A DNA stretch of 64,000 bases from Schistocerca nitens. Taxonomy: Eukaryota; Arthropoda; Insecta; Orthoptera; Acrididae. The translations under genes and the position numbers were made by a program. Below, piece by piece: positions 42,935-55,483 of the stretch. A model generated the notes under the pieces. That model had not been told where the DNA came from. It made no database searches and was given only the letters and a program-made list of their open reading frames with translations. Location of the stretch: contig NC_064615.1 in the NCBI RefSeq assembly GCF_023898315.1, positions 731,831,450 through 731,895,449 on the forward strand. Reading direction: 5' to 3'. Positions within the stretch are counted from its first letter, which is position 1. Every line of letters starts with the position of its first letter.

Positions 42935-43597
42935 CCGGATGATCAAAAAGTCAGTATAAATTTGAAAACTTAATAAACCACGGAATAATGTAGATAGAGA
43001 GGTACAAATTGACACACATGCTTGGAATGACATGGGGTTTTATTAGAACAAAAAAAAAAAAACGAAGCATTGTTAGACGCGTGAAACATCTCTTGCGCGC
43101 GTCGTTTGGTGATGATCGTGTGCTCAGCCGCCACTTTCGTCATGCTTGGCCTCCCAGGTCCCCAGACCTCAGTCCGTGAGATTATTGGCTTTGGGGTTAA
43201 TTGAAGTCGCAAGTGTATCGTGATCTACTGACATCTCTAGGGATGCTGAAAGACAACATCCGACGCCAATGCCTCACCATAACTCCGGACATGCTTTACA
43301 GTGCTGTTCACAACATTATTCCTCGACTACAGCTATTGTTGAGGAATGATGGTGGACATATTCAGCATTTCCTGTAAAGAACATCATCTTTGCTTTGTCT
43401 TACTTTTTTATGCTAATTATTGCTATTCTGATCAGATGAACCGCCATCTGTCGGAAATTTTTTGAAATTTTGAATTTTTTTGGTTCTAATAAAACCCCAC
43501 GTCATTCCAAGGATGTGTGCCAATTTGTACCTCTCTATTTACATTATTCCGTGATTTATTCAGATTTCAAATTTATACTGACTTTTTGATCACCCAG
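42935..43597. mobile_element. MITE, deletion derivative of a DUF4817-type transposon
   Basis: A 663-bp element with about 118-bp inverted ends (shared blocks GATCAAAAAGTCAGTATAAA, GGAATAATGTA, AGAGAGGTACAAATTG, GGGGTTTTATTAGAAC) and TA on both sides (42933-42934, 43598-43599). The interior keeps transposase C-terminal debris on the plus strand: FGDDRVLSRHFRHAWPPRSP then DLSP-DYWLWG near 43130-43190, and NGGHI-like VVDIFSISC text near 43350. The left end lies about 345 bp upstream of the candidate exon's ATG. Confidence 0.88.
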
Positions 43598-44020
43598 TAT
43601 ATTGTCCAGGCTAGTTAAGAACCATTCCCTGCCGTATGGGCCGGGCATAAAACATCTCTGAATCACGTTGTGAATCTAGTCGTGTGAACTAGTCAGTTGG
43701 AAACTGATAGCGTTTTTCCAGAAATATTTCATACACTTTCAGCCACGACGCATCCAAAGACAGTTTTTTTATTACTCTGGAGTAAGACATCAATTGACTT
43801 CCCGTCTATTTTTACTAATTTGTTTCCCTGAGTGATTACATTTAGTTACTTTAGCAGTCTGCATGCACTCGTTGAATCCTATTAAATCTGTTTGTAAAAA
43901 GGTTTATCGGCTTCCTTCAATAGCCCTTGAATGTTCACAGACATTATTGTCTATGTGCTAGCTGATTATGGAATTTAGTAAACACTGGAAATGTCTCGTA
44001 TATTTCTGTTTTATTGACAC
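43598..44020. other. No recognisable gene
   Basis: AT-rich, no motif seen. Confidence 0.4.
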
Positions 44021-44210
44021 AAAATGGCTCTGAGCACAATGCGACTTAACATCTGAGGTCATCAGTCGCCTAGAACTTAGAACTAATTAAACCTAACCAA
44101 CCTAAGGACATCACACACATCCATGCCCGAGGCAGGATTCGAACCTGCGACCGTAGCGGCCCTCGGTTCCAGACTGTAGCGCCTAGAACCGCACAGCCAC
44201 TCCGGCCGGC
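44021..44210 (-). mobile_element. tRNA-derived SINE, family 1, full length
   Basis: Minus-orientation copy from the GCCGGCCGGAGTGGC head to the AGTGCTCAGAGCCATTT end. Small deletion/substitution next to the B box (GGCCCTCGG where other copies have a CGCGCGG text). No clear target duplication. Confidence 0.9.
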
Positions 44211-47200
44211 TCGGCGTTATTGCCTCAACATGATACTGATCACATTATTCACAGGATGATAGTTCGTTGTCAGGTCAATATTGCTGCCAGAGGTGCCCAC
44301 ACCCCATAGTGAGTACATTTACCAGTTGTCGAAAAGTGTGTGCAAATCTGTTAAGTTGGAAAAAATGAATAACATTTTCGTCTGCCGTTCTGCATGTCGC
44401 CGTTGCTTACGTTCTCTATTCTACACATACTTTCTACTTTTCTATCACCTGTTTATACTATTTTGTGGCAAAGTAAACGCAAACTTGCAAAATTTCCGTT
44501 CGTGGATATTCTATTAGAAGAAGATGAGGATGACACGGGAACATTATAGTGGCTTCTCAACAGGAAGAAGAAGACGAGGATTAATAGTATTTCTGCGACA
44601 TATGCCATTGAAGGTTCTGGTAACATTTTGATTATCAGGCACTTTTTAAAGGATGACACCAGATTCAGACTTTGTTTCATGATATTTTGCAAGTATTTTG
44701 CAACTTAACAGGAAAGAAAACGTGTAACCTTTTTAAGAAACCCATCAGTGCTGCTGAAAAGCTCGCAGAGACGCTTTCTTCTCCAATACACAAACTTCCT
44801 TCTAAAACTCGCAGTGACGCTAACTTTCTTCTCCGATACACAAACTTCCTTCTAAAATTCTTAAATTTTTTCTTTAATTTTTTCACACTTGTAGAAGTTT
44901 AACAAGTCTCAACGGTTTTATGCATTGTGAAGCATTAAGTAATTCCTTATTTCTTATTAAGAGCGAATGTTTGCAGATACTAACTGAACCCCTTCCTGTT
45001 ACATGGTGTCATATTCCTCCTTTAAGGTGTATACAGTGAAACGTTTGGAAGATAGTTATTTGTCAACATTCTTGCACATTGTTTAGGTAATAACTTCTCC
45101 ATGGTACTTGATCATTGTGATAAAAGTCCTTATTTGCCCTCCCACGATCGATGGGTTTATGGAAACGAACCGATAGAGAACTTAATATAAATAGTATTTT
45201 TTAAAATGGCCAGCTGCTTTTAAGAAACCTACAAAATGTAGCAAAAATTTAATTAACGCTTTTCCTAAATCGCTTCAGGCAAAAGCCGGGATGGTTCCTT
45301 TGAAAGGCACTTCCTAAATATGATGGGACCGATGACCTCGCTCTTCGGTAACTCCCCCCAAATCAACCAACCAACCAACTTCTGTATTACCTCTGGAATC
45401 AGTCACAATCTTTGAAATAGTACTGTCGGTCTTTTCTTCCGACAGAAAGAGTCAAATATTGGAGACAGATCTGCAACAAAGTATTTCCTGTTTTAGTTCG
45501 CCAGATGTATCAATACAATGCTTCCAGAAAGTCCAAGGACACATCTAAATTTCGTTGAATCCCCTTGTCTCCATTAAATAACAACATTTCACTAAATGTT
45601 TCACATGGTGTTATTAGAGATCTGAATGACGACTTTATAGTTAAAATTTCACTGCTGTGGCTCTGATACTTTTGGGGAATTAATGTTTTCCCGTTTCGTA
45701 GATAGAGATATAAATCCTGTTTTCCGAACTGAAATGTTTTATTTCTCTATAACTACTGGTTTTAGTGATATGCAATCTTTAATGCCGCTCCATTATACCA
45801 TATAAATCACAAAAAATAAGACAACGAGGGAAAAAATTCCTACTGATCTGGTTACCTCTCAAAGAAACTTGTTTTTCCCTATAAATTCTGTGACAAAATT
45901 GGTCTCGCAGTAACTACCGATTGGCAACATTTAGACGAATTGTGACGACGCAGTTGTTTTCTCCGTGTCTTGTTTGTAATGGATGCGCAGTCAAAATAGA
46001 TCTAGATGTTGGAATCGGGAGTTATCCCAGAACGAAACTGGCCAATTCTGCCACTGAATTTATAGTGGAAAAATTTTGGTTGAGAGGTGACGAAATGAGA
46101 AGTACCTTTTTCACATTATATTAATATTTGTATGCTGTAATAAACCATCGGTACAAATTTCACAGCTCTAGGAGCAGCATTTTTCGACGAAGGAAACATT
46201 TCAGTCAGAGAAACAGGATGTTTCGAGCTCTGTTTACAAAACGGTAAAACATTTGATCTCCCAAGGTATTAGAACTACAGGAGTGACATTTTAACTGAAA
46301 ACTCGTAATTAACAGGTCTAATAACATCTCGTAAACTACTGACTGAAATGCTGTTACTTTAGGGACCCATGCGGATTCAACGAAATTTAGGCGATCCCTT
46401 AAATTTTTTTCAAGCGCTGTAACAGCCCAAATTTATTATTTCTGAAGGCAAAGAAACGTAAATTGCTGGCATATGAACGTGGTACGCTTAAAATCAAGAA
46501 CGTTACTCATTGTCTTTCGTGTTGAACTGTATCCAGGAAAATCTAGTGGTGAAACAGAACTCATTTCTTTGGTTTCGCCGAGGCATTTGATCATGTTCCA
46601 AGCATTCCTTCTCTTCTATTTCTCCGACATGAGAACCCAATGTTTCTCCATATGTTATTGAAAATATCACTTAAAATGCTGTGAAATACAGGTTTATTGA
46701 AAAAGCATACTAGCTTAATTATCTTTTTTCAGGTTTTTGTCAACATGAGAATCTTACACACCTACAGCATTTTCCTTCCGAATCTCTACGGAATACATCA
46801 GAATTGTCGAAGAAGTACTGTTCGTATTTGTTTACAAAATGTCTCCTATTTATTTACCAGCTCCATAAAGAGAAGAACTTTTTTAACAAGCAAAGGAATT
46901 TTCGACCAAACGGCGCTTTTCCAAATGTGACGTTGCTGGAATAAAGCGCCCTTGTAATTCTGATGCTTTAAGTCTAAAGACACTGATGCTGAGAGTCTAA
47001 CTCACAGAGAATTACTTTCTGTGGGTGCCTGTAGGTTTCTTTGGAGAACACTACGTAGAACATCTCAGTCGCACGGCTTCCCTCGCAACAGTGTCACTCA
47101 CTGGTGCAGTGCTGTGGTCGCGTCGGCACCAGCCGCTCGTCGCAGCCCAAACTAAGACTACACATACGCGAGCACGTTCCGCCCCGGGAAGATCCTGTCG

Positions 47201-47935
47201 CTGCCGCAAGCCACTGTCGCACCTTGGACAAGGCACCTTAAGCCTCTAATCGAGAACCCAGAACCCGGAATCAAGTAATAGCCTATCTAACAGCTTCCAG
47301 GAGCAACGAAAATTAGATTTTTAATATTTCAAGTAGTTATTGACCGAATTTAAAAACTGAAAATGCTGTCGTAATCTACGGCGTTATTAGCTGGGAGACC
47401 TTATGTGGGGTTGTGAGGCTGCACTAACCGTGTCTTCTTTCTTTTATTTCTTTTTAACTTTTTTTATTTGACACCACTCCAGTGGTTAACACATCGATGT
47501 TAATGAAGTAATGGTGATGAGGACAACACAGCTATTCCCCGAGTGGATAAAATCCTCGATCCGGCTGTGAATCAAATCCAGGACCCCACCATCTACAGGT
47601 AGAAACGCTAATCACTTTTTTACGTTCTACCAATCTGTTCCACTGTCATTTTTCGGTATCTGCTCTGTGAGGGTGCCGCATGACCCCTTCACATCCCATC
47701 AGTAAAAAACTGACTCAGATTTTTTTAAATCTTTTAAATTTTATTTTAATTTTCTTTACAGAGGATAGCCAGTCCACTGACCGAACCCACTGAGATAGCG
47801 TGCCAGCTACCACTACACCGTGAACTGAGAACACGTTACTCATTAACTTATTTATAAAGTAATCAGACTCTGTCTTATAATGGGGGTTCGATTCTTTAAA
47901 CAATGTGGCGTTTGCTGCTACGTAACTACACAACT
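44211..47935. other. AT-rich intergenic DNA with small repeats
   Basis: Long AT-rich stretch without a recognisable gene. It contains a local tandem duplication (44762-44857), a CCAACCAACCAAC simple tail at about 45365-45380 preceded by GGGATGGTTCCTTTGAAAGG, which looks like the end of a degraded retroposon, and a GC-richer patch at 47050-47240. Frames at 46473-46661 and 46697-46930 show no motif. Confidence 0.4.
44762..44857. repeat. Imperfect tandem duplication, about 46-50 bp units
   Basis: Unit 1 (44762-44807) and unit 2 (44808-44857) share CTCGCAG-GACGCT, CTTTCTTCTCC and ATACACAAACTTCCTTCTAA. Unit 2 has a 4-bp insertion. No further copies nearby. Confidence 0.85.
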
Positions 47936-47939
47936 ACTC

Positions 47940-48960
47940 GTTTCTGGTAATAAACCAGTCGCCATTGAAATTGCGATATCTTGAAAACGGCATTCAACAA
48001 AAGTCAAATTGGCGTGACGTGTACTACATGCTTGTACACTTCGGGGAGGGGATTTATGTGGGAAACACGTCTGATTAGAGCAATCCAGGCATGCGCTATA
48101 GGATTCAGGTCCCGGTAATCCGCAGACCATTCCATACTTTCATTCTCTTCACTTTCCAGTGTGTCCGACAAGTCAGCGGTCTTGTATGGGCGGCGTTGTG
48201 ATACATAAACAGAAACTCGCGACCTATCACAACTGAAATAGACGGACGTGATCCAAATTTCTCTCCCTGCAATACTGCTGTGCTATAACGGTACTTCGCA
48301 CAAAGGCCGCTGTGCATAATGCTCTCCTATATCATAACGTCTAGCCATACCGATGACGTTCATGAATATTCTGTAGTGTTCAACGTGTTCCCATCTATCT
48401 CCATACTAACTGTGGTGGACAGAATCACTTGCCACAGTGAAGCGGGATTCGTCGGAGAACATCACCTTGGACCACTGTTGTTGACCATAAACAACATGCT
48501 GCCTAGACCGACAAACTCTTTTTCGACGATGACGTTTATGAAATGAGATGCATTTAACGGGCTTCCGAACATACAAACCAGTCTCATTCAATCGCGCGAA
48601 ATGGTTCTGGTACAGACACGTGTGCAAATAGCAGTCGCAAGATCTACAGCTGTCTGTCTAGGAGTGAAAGGTCTATTCCTTTTCGTCCCTAGGGCTACAT
48701 GTCGGTTCTCTTGGGGTGTAGTGGTCTGTCTATGACCACCTGAGTGCTTTCGCGTAGCATTCCCACCTGTAGCGGTCTTTTAATCGCGAGATGACACTTT
48801 CGGGCACAGCTATTGCTGCGGCCACAATAGTGACATTCTGGCAGGCTTCGCGCCCTCCAATTTCTCGTCCATGATCGTAAGCACTAAAATGACGTCTTAC
48901 AGACATATTGTCATACCACATGGAATGTCTCACTAATTGGTTCTACAACAACCTTCGTTC
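47940..48960 (-). mobile_element. Tc1-like transposon relic (T5)
   Basis: Minus-strand transposase. HTH near 48730-48880 (SAYDHGREIGGREACQNVTI, then PESVISRLKDRY). RKRVCRSRQHVVYGQQQW then SKVMFSDESRFTVASD near 48430 carries the first catalytic Asp. NVIGMARRYDIGEHY near 48340 is in another frame, and YRDLNPIAHAWIALIRR near 48090 is the final block, where the catalytic Glu of PIEHxW is Ala (GCG for GAG). Ends are undefined. Frameshifts and the Glu loss make it inactive. Confidence 0.75.
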
Positions 48961-49688
48961 ACCACCGTACTGCATGATGTATCGAATGCATACAGAGTGT
49001 TCGTAAACAGGCTTCGCTACATTTAACACGTCCCGCCCTCTACGTTTCCTTGTACTTCCATTAGTCAGCTGTTCCGTAGCAGTAGTCGATTGCTCTGTAG
49101 GAACTGGCAAGTTGTTCCTTAGAAAGCGTTGAAGGCGTCAGATGTTCTTTAACAGTTGTCAAGCAATGTCTAGTGACTGACAATTCGCAATTTTTCACAA
49201 ACACAACTTTTAATTATGTTTGTTTACAAGGTTGATGACTGAACAACAAGAGAAAGATAACAATAACGATGCCAGTAAAAGTCTCCTAATTGAGGCAACA
49301 AAAGTTAACTTCTAATTTTCCACAAAGGTTCGTGGTAACACACACACTAGTAAAAGTCCAATTCAGAGACGAAGACGTAATGTTCAGTGGTCGAAGTCCA
49401 CGAGGTCAGCAACCGGAGTGAACTGAACTTCGAGCTGCTTCTAGCCCCTAAATAGCTGTCTTCCGCCAGTCAGTTTTTGACGTAGTGATATTTCCTGTAG
49501 GCTGTGGCTCGAGCTCCCCTTGCAGGAAGTAGTGCTCGGAATGTCTGTTTCCATTATCTTGTATGTAAATAGCCGGCGTTTACCATGGTGCTTTTGGTAC
49601 ACCTTGGACATAGACAACCCTGTTCTCTGTGGTGTAATGTAGGTTGCAGGCCCTCAACGGCTACGTTGGCTTTGGCATGACACAATGT
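48961..49688. other. No recognisable gene
   Basis: No coding motif. AT-moderate unique-looking DNA up to the TA that borders the long-TIR transposon. Confidence 0.35.
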
Positions 49689-49689
49689 A

Positions 49690-51593
49690 TGCAGGGTGGT
49701 CCATCGATCGTGACCGGGCCAAATATCTCACTAAATAAGCGTCAAACGAAAAAACTACAAAGAACGAAACTTGTCTAGCTTGAAGGGGGAAACCAGATGG
49801 CGCTATGGTTGGCCCGCTAGATGGCGCTGCCATAGGTCAAACGGATGTCAACTGCGTTTTTTAAAATAGGAACCCAAATTTTTTATTACATATTCGTGTA
49901 GTACGTAAAGAAATATGGATGTTTTAGTTGGACTACTTTTTTCGCTTTGTGATAGATGGCGCTGTAATAGTCACAAAAATATGGCTCACAATTATAGACG
50001 AACAGTTGGTAACATGTAGGTTTTTTAAATTAAAATACAGAATGTAGGTACGTTTGAACATTTTATTTCGGTTGTTCCAATGTGATACATGTATTTTTGT
50101 GAACTTATCATTTCTGAGAACGCATGCTGTTACAGCGTGATTACCTGTAAATACCACATTAATGCAATAAAGGCTCAAAATGATATCCGTCAACCTCAAT
50201 GCATTTGGCAATACGTGTAACGACATTCCTCTCAACAGTGAGTAAGCGAGTAGTTCGCCTTCCGTAATGTTCGCACATGCATTGACAATGCGCTGACGCA
50301 TGGTGTCAGGCGTTGTCGGTGGATCACGATAGCAAATATTCCTCAACATTCCCACAGAAGGAAATCTGGGGACGTCAGATCCGGTGAACGTGCGGGCCAT
50401 GGTATGGTGCTTCGACGACCAATCCACCTGTCATGAAATATGCTATTCAATACCGCTTCAACCGCACGCGAGCTATGTGTCGGATACCCACCATGTTGGA
50501 AGTAGACCGCTATTCTGTCATGCAGTGAAACATCTTGTCGTAACATCGGTAGAACATTACGTAGGAAATCAGCATACCTTGCACCATTTAGATTGCCATC
50601 GATAAAATGGAGGACAATTATACTTCGTCCTATAGCGCCGCACCCTACATTAACCCGCCAAGGTCGCTGATGTTCCACTTGTCGCAGCCATTGTGGATTT
50701 TCTGTTGCCCAGTAGTGCATATTATGCCGGTTTACGTTACCACTGTTGGTGAATGACGCTTCGTCGCTAAATAGGACGCGTGCAAAAAATCTGTCATCGT
50801 CCCGTAATTTCTCTTGTGCCCAGTGGCAGAACTGTACACGACGTTCAAAGTCGTCGCCATGCAATTCCTGGTGCATAGAAATATGGTACGGGTGCAATCG
50901 AAGTTGATGTACCATATCAACACCAACGTTTTTAAGATTCACGATTCTCGGGCAATTTGTCTGCTACTGATGTGCCGATTAACCGCAACAGCAGCTAAAA
51001 TACCTACTTGGGCATCATCATTTGTTGCAGGTCGTGGGTAACGTTTCACATGTGGCTGAACACTTCCTGTTTCCTTAAATGACGTAACTATTCGGCGAAC
51101 GATCCGGACACTTGGATGATGTCGTCCAGGATAACGAGTAGCATACATAGCACACGTCCGTTGGACATTTTGATCACAATAGCCATACATCAACACCATA
51201 TCGACCTTTTTCGCAATTGGTAAACGGTCCATTTTAACACGGGTAACGTATCACGAAGCAAATACCGTCCGCACTGGTGGAATGTTACGTGATACCACGT
51301 ACTTATACAATTGTGACTATTACAGCGCCATCTATAACAAAACGAAAAAAGTGGCCCAACTAAAACATTCATATTTCTTTACGTACTACGAATATGTAAT
51401 AAAAATGGGGGTTCCTATTTAAAAAACGCAGTTGACATCCGTTTGACCTATGGCAGGGCCATCTAGCGGGCCAACCACAGCGCCATCTGGTTTCCCCCTT
51501 CAAGCTATACGAGTTTCGTTCTTTGTAGTTTTTTCGTTTGATGCTTATTTCGTGAGATATTTGGCCCGGTCAATATCAATGGACCACTCTGTG
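49690..51593 (-). mobile_element. Long-TIR DUF4817-type Tc1/mariner-superfamily transposon
   Basis: A 1.9-kb element bounded by TA (49688-49689 and 51594-51595) with unusually long inverted ends: 49690-49976 (287 bp) and 51311-51593 (283 bp), sharing for example GTTGACATCCGTTTGACCTA, GATGGCGCTGTAATAGTCAC and the ATATCTCAC/GTGAGATAT text (in inverted form). The interior is one transposase gene on the minus strand. Compared with the other DUF4817-type copies this one is the most complete. Confidence 0.9.
49990..51232 (-). pseudogene. DUF4817-type transposase, nearly complete
   Basis: Minus strand. N-terminal HTH (51232-50939): KVDMVLMYGYCDQNVQRTCA, YATRYPGRHHPS and SFKETGSVQP. Catalytic part (50942-50343, 199 codons): LHPYHISMHQELHGDDFERR, then FFARVLFSDEASFTNSGNVN (first Asp kept), then AVYFQHGGYPTHSSRAVEAV (second block, where FQQDGAPPH is expected: Asp is His, CAT for GAT), then WPARSPDLTSPDFLLWE (third block). 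After a frameshift the C-terminus continues YRDPPTTPDTMRQRIVNACA. At least two frameshifts and a lost catalytic residue make it inactive. Confidence 0.85.
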
Positions 51594-51645
51594 TACACAA
51601 ACTTTTCTCGTGAGTCAGTAACTCTATTCACTAATAGTTAGAGAT

Positions 51646-51711
51646 AAAAATGGTTCAAATGGCTCTGAGCACTAATGGACTTAACTTCTAAGGTCATCAG
51701 TCCCCTAGAAC
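51646..51711 (-). mobile_element. SINE family 1, 3' fragment fused to RTE-D tail
   Basis: Only the last 66 bp of the SINE (GTTCTAGGGGACTGATGACC to the CCATTTTTA end) in minus orientation. Its truncated side touches the CAACAA tail of RTE-D directly, in the same orientation. Confidence 0.85.
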
Positions 51712-54700
51712 TTGTTGTTATGGTCTTCAGTCCTGAGACTGGTTTGATGCAGCTCTCCATGCTGCTGTATCCTGTGCAAGCTTCTTCATCTCCCAGTACG
51801 TACTGCAACCTACATCCCTCTGAATCTGCTCAGTGTATTCATCTCTTGGTCTCCCTCAGCGATTTTTACCCTCCACGCTGCCCTCCAATACTAAATTGGT
51901 GATCCCTTTATGCCTCAGAACATGTCCTACCAACCGATCCCTTCTTCTACTCAAGTTGTGCCACAAACTCCACTTCTCCCCAATCCTATTCATTACCTCC
52001 TCATTAGTTATGTGATCTACCCATCTAATCTTCAGCATTCTTCTGTAGCACCACATTTCGAAAGCTTCTATTCTTTTCTTGTCTAAACTATTTATCATCC
52101 ACGTTTCACTTCCATACATGGCTATACTCCATACATAAACTTTCAGAAACGACTTCCTGACACTTAAATCTATACTCGATGTTAAAACATTTCTCTTCTT
52201 CAGAAACGCTTTCCTTGCCATTGCCTGTCTACATTTTATATCCTCTCTACTTCGACCATCATCAGTTATTTTGCTCCCCAAATAGCAAATCTCCTTTACT
52301 ACTTTAAGTGTCTCATTTCCTAATCTAACTCCCTCAGCATCACCCGACTTAATTCGGCTACATTCCATTATCCTCGTTTTGCTTTTGTTGATGTTCATCT
52401 TATATCCACCTTTCAAGATACTGTCTATTCCGTTCAACTGCTCTTCCAAGTCCTTTGCTGTCTCTGACAGAATTACAATGTCATCAGCGAACTTCAAAGT
52501 TTTTATTTCTTCTCCATGGATTTTAATACCTACTCCGAATTTTTCTTTTGTTTCCTTTACTGCTTGCTCAATATACAGATTGAACAACATCGGGGAGAGG
52601 CTACAACCCTGTCTCACTCCCTACCCAACCACTGCTTCCCTTTCATGTCCCTCGACTCTTATAACTGCCATCTGGTTTCTGTACAAATTGTAAATAGCCT
52701 TTCGCTCCCTGTATTTTACCTCTGCCACCTTCAGAATTTGAAAGAGAGTATTCCAGTCAATATTGTCAAAAGCTTTCTCTAAGTCTACAAATGTTAGAAA
52801 CGTAGGTTTGCCTTTTCTTAATCTAGCTTCTAAAATAAGTCGTAGCGTCAGTATTGCCTCACGTGTTCCCATATTTCTACGGAATCCAAACTGATCTTCC
52901 CCGAGGTCGGCTTCTACCAGTTTTTCCATTCGTCTGTAAAGAATTAGCGTTAGTATTTTGCAGCCGTGACTTATTAAACTGAGAGTTCGGTAATTTTCAC
53001 ATCTGTCAACGACTGCTTTCTTTGGGTTTGGAATTATTAAATTCTTCTTGAAGTCTGAGGGTATTTCGCCTGTCTCATAAATTTTGCTCACCAGATGGTA
53101 GAGTTTTGTCAGGACTGGCTCTCCCGAGGCTGTCAGTAGTTCTGATGGACTGTTGTCTACTCCCGGGGCCTTGTTTCGATTCAGGTCTTTCAGTGCTCTA
53201 TCAAACTCTTCACGCAGTATCATATCTCCTATTTCATCTACTTCTACATCCTCTTCCATTTCTATAACACTACCCTCAAGTACATCGCCCTTGTATAAAC
53301 CCTCTATATACTCCTTCCACCTTTCTGCTTTACCTTCTTTGCTTAGAACTGGGTTTCCATCTGAGCTCTTGATATTCATACAAGTGGTTCTCTTTTCTCC
53401 AAAGGTCTCTTTAATTTTCCTGTAGGCAGTATCTATCTTACCCCTGGAGGGTTAAGCCTCTACATCCTTACATTTGTCCTCTAGCCATCCCTGCTTAGCC
53501 ATTTTGCACTTCCTGTCGATCTCATTTTTGAGCCGTTTGTATTCCTTTTTGCCTGCTTCATTTACTGCATTTTTATATTTTCTCCTTTCATCAATTAAAT
53601 TCAATATTTCTTCTGTTACCTAAGGATTTCTACTAGCCCTCGTCTTTTTACCTACTAGATCCTCTGCTGCCTTCACTACTTCATCCCTCAAAGCTACCCA
53701 TTCTTCTTCTACTGCATTTCTTTCCCCCATTCCTGTCAATTGTTCCCTTATGCTCTCCTTGAAACTCTGTATAAGCTCTGGTTCTTTCAGTTTATCCAGG
53801 TCCCAACTCCTTAAATTCCCATCTTTTTGCAGTTTCTTCAGTTTCAATCTGCAGTTCATAACCAATAGATTGTGGTCAGAATCCACATCTGCCCCTGGAA
53901 ACGTCTTACAATTTAAAACCTGGTTCCTAAATCTATGTCTTACCATTATACAATCTATCTGAAACCTGTCAGTATCTCCAGGTTTCTTCCATGTATACAA
54001 CGTTATTTTATGATTCTTGAACCAAGTGTTGGCTATGATTAAGTTGTGCTCTGTGCAAAATTCCACGAGGCGGCTTCCTCTTTCATTTCTTACCCCCAAT
54101 CCATATTCACCTACTACGTTTCCTTCTCTCCCTTTTCCTACTACCGAATTCCAGTCACCCGTGACTATTAAATTTTCGTCTCCCTTCACTATCTGAATAA
54201 TTTCTTTTATTTCATCATACATTTCTTCAATTTCTTCGTCATCTGCAGAGCTAGTTGGCATATGAACTTGTACTACTGTCGTAGGCGTGGGCTTCGTGTC
54301 TATCTTGGACACAACAATGCGTTCGCTGTGCTGTTTGTAGTAGCTTACCCGCATTCCTATTGTTTTATTCAGTATTAAACGTACTCCTGCATTACCCCTA
54401 TTTGATTTTGTATTTATAACCCTGTATTCACCTGACCAAAAGTCTTGTTCCTCCTGCCACCCAACTTCACTAATTCCCACTATATCTAACTTTAACCTAT
54501 CCATTTCCCTTTTTAAATTTTCTAACCTACCTGCCCGATTAAGGGATCTGACATTCCACACTCCGATCCGTAGAACGCCAGTTTTCTTTCTCCTGATAAC
54601 GACGTCCTCCTGAGTAGTCCCCGCCCGGAGATCCGAATGGGGGATTATTTTACCTCCGGAATATTTTACCCAAGAGGACGCCATCATCATTTAACCATAA

Positions 54701-54975
54701 TTACGGCCGTAGTTTCCCCTTGCTTTCAGCCGTTCGCAGTACCAGCACAGCAAGGCCGTTTTGGTTAGTGTTACAAGGCCAGATCAGTCAATCATCCAGA
54801 CTGTTGCCCCTGCAACTACTGAAAAGGCTGCTGCCCCTCTTCAGGAACCACACGTTTGTCTGGCCTCGCAACAGATACCCCTCCGTTGTGGTTGCACCTA
54901 TGGTACGGCTATCTGTATGGCTGAGGCACGACAGCCTCCCCACCAACGGCAAGGTCTATGGTTCATGGGGGGGAG
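51712..54975 (-). mobile_element. RTE-like LINE, near full length (RTE-D)
   Basis: Minus-strand copy from the conserved leader (right end, CCCCCCCATGAACC) to a short CAACAA tail at 51712. It aligns throughout with copy C. Three internal stops break the protein (see pseudogene). No clear target duplication; the 3' end abuts a SINE fragment. Confidence 0.93.
51737..54690 (-). pseudogene. RTE endonuclease-reverse transcriptase with in-frame stops (RTE-D)
   Basis: First open section 54690-53620 (356 codons): MMMASSWVKYSGGK start, LRIGVWNVRSLNRAGR, LDIVGISEVGWQEEQ, VTGDWNSVVGKGREGN, DTDRFQIDCIM and DVDSDHNLLVMN, a complete endonuclease. It stops where a Trp codon (NPWVTEE in copy C) is TAG. A second stop (TAA) lies near 53455 in the EAYLTRG segment. 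RT part 1 (53379-52621): NRNKAPGVDNSPSELL and FVDLEKAFDNIDW. A third stop (TAG for Lys, GKGVRQG in other copies) is at 52618-52620. RT part 2 and C-terminus (52617 to about 51737): MRQGCSLSPMLFNLYIEQ, LKFADDIVILSET. Trp is intact at ETW. Apart from these stops it is well preserved. Confidence 0.92.
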
Positions 54976-55483
54976 AAACGTCTACCAGTACGTATTAGAC
55001 TTCGACATTTGCAGTGCACGCTGGGGTGAAGAAAGGTATCCCATAACTTTTGTCATGGATACCTCCTAATATCGTGTCGGATCTCCTTTTGCCCGGCGTA
55101 GTGCAGCAGCTCGACGTAGCATGAACTCAACTAGTCATTGGAAGTCCCCTGCCGAAATATTGAGTCATGCTGTCTCTATAGTCGTCCACAATCGCGGGAG
55201 TGTTGCCGGTGCAGGATGTCGTGCACGATATGACCTCACGTAAATGTTCAATGGGATTCATGTAAGGCGATCTCGGTGGCGAAATCATTCACTCGAATTG
55301 TCCGGAATGTTCTACGAAGCAATCTTGAACAATTGTGGCCCAGTGACGTTCTTTGGAAGAAGAAGTCCTTGAATGGCTGCAGATGCTCTCCATGTAGCCG
55401 AACATAACCATTTCCAGTTAGTGATCGATTCAACTGGACCTCATTACAGAGCGATCACAAGCTTGCACTGTGCCTTGTTGACA

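Noticed and set aside
47051-47240. Possible repeat shared with 42.73 kb (GGTGCGAC and TGCGGCAGC text)
   Set aside because: The similarity is limited to about 40 bases with mismatches, and the flanks do not align; insufficient to claim a family.
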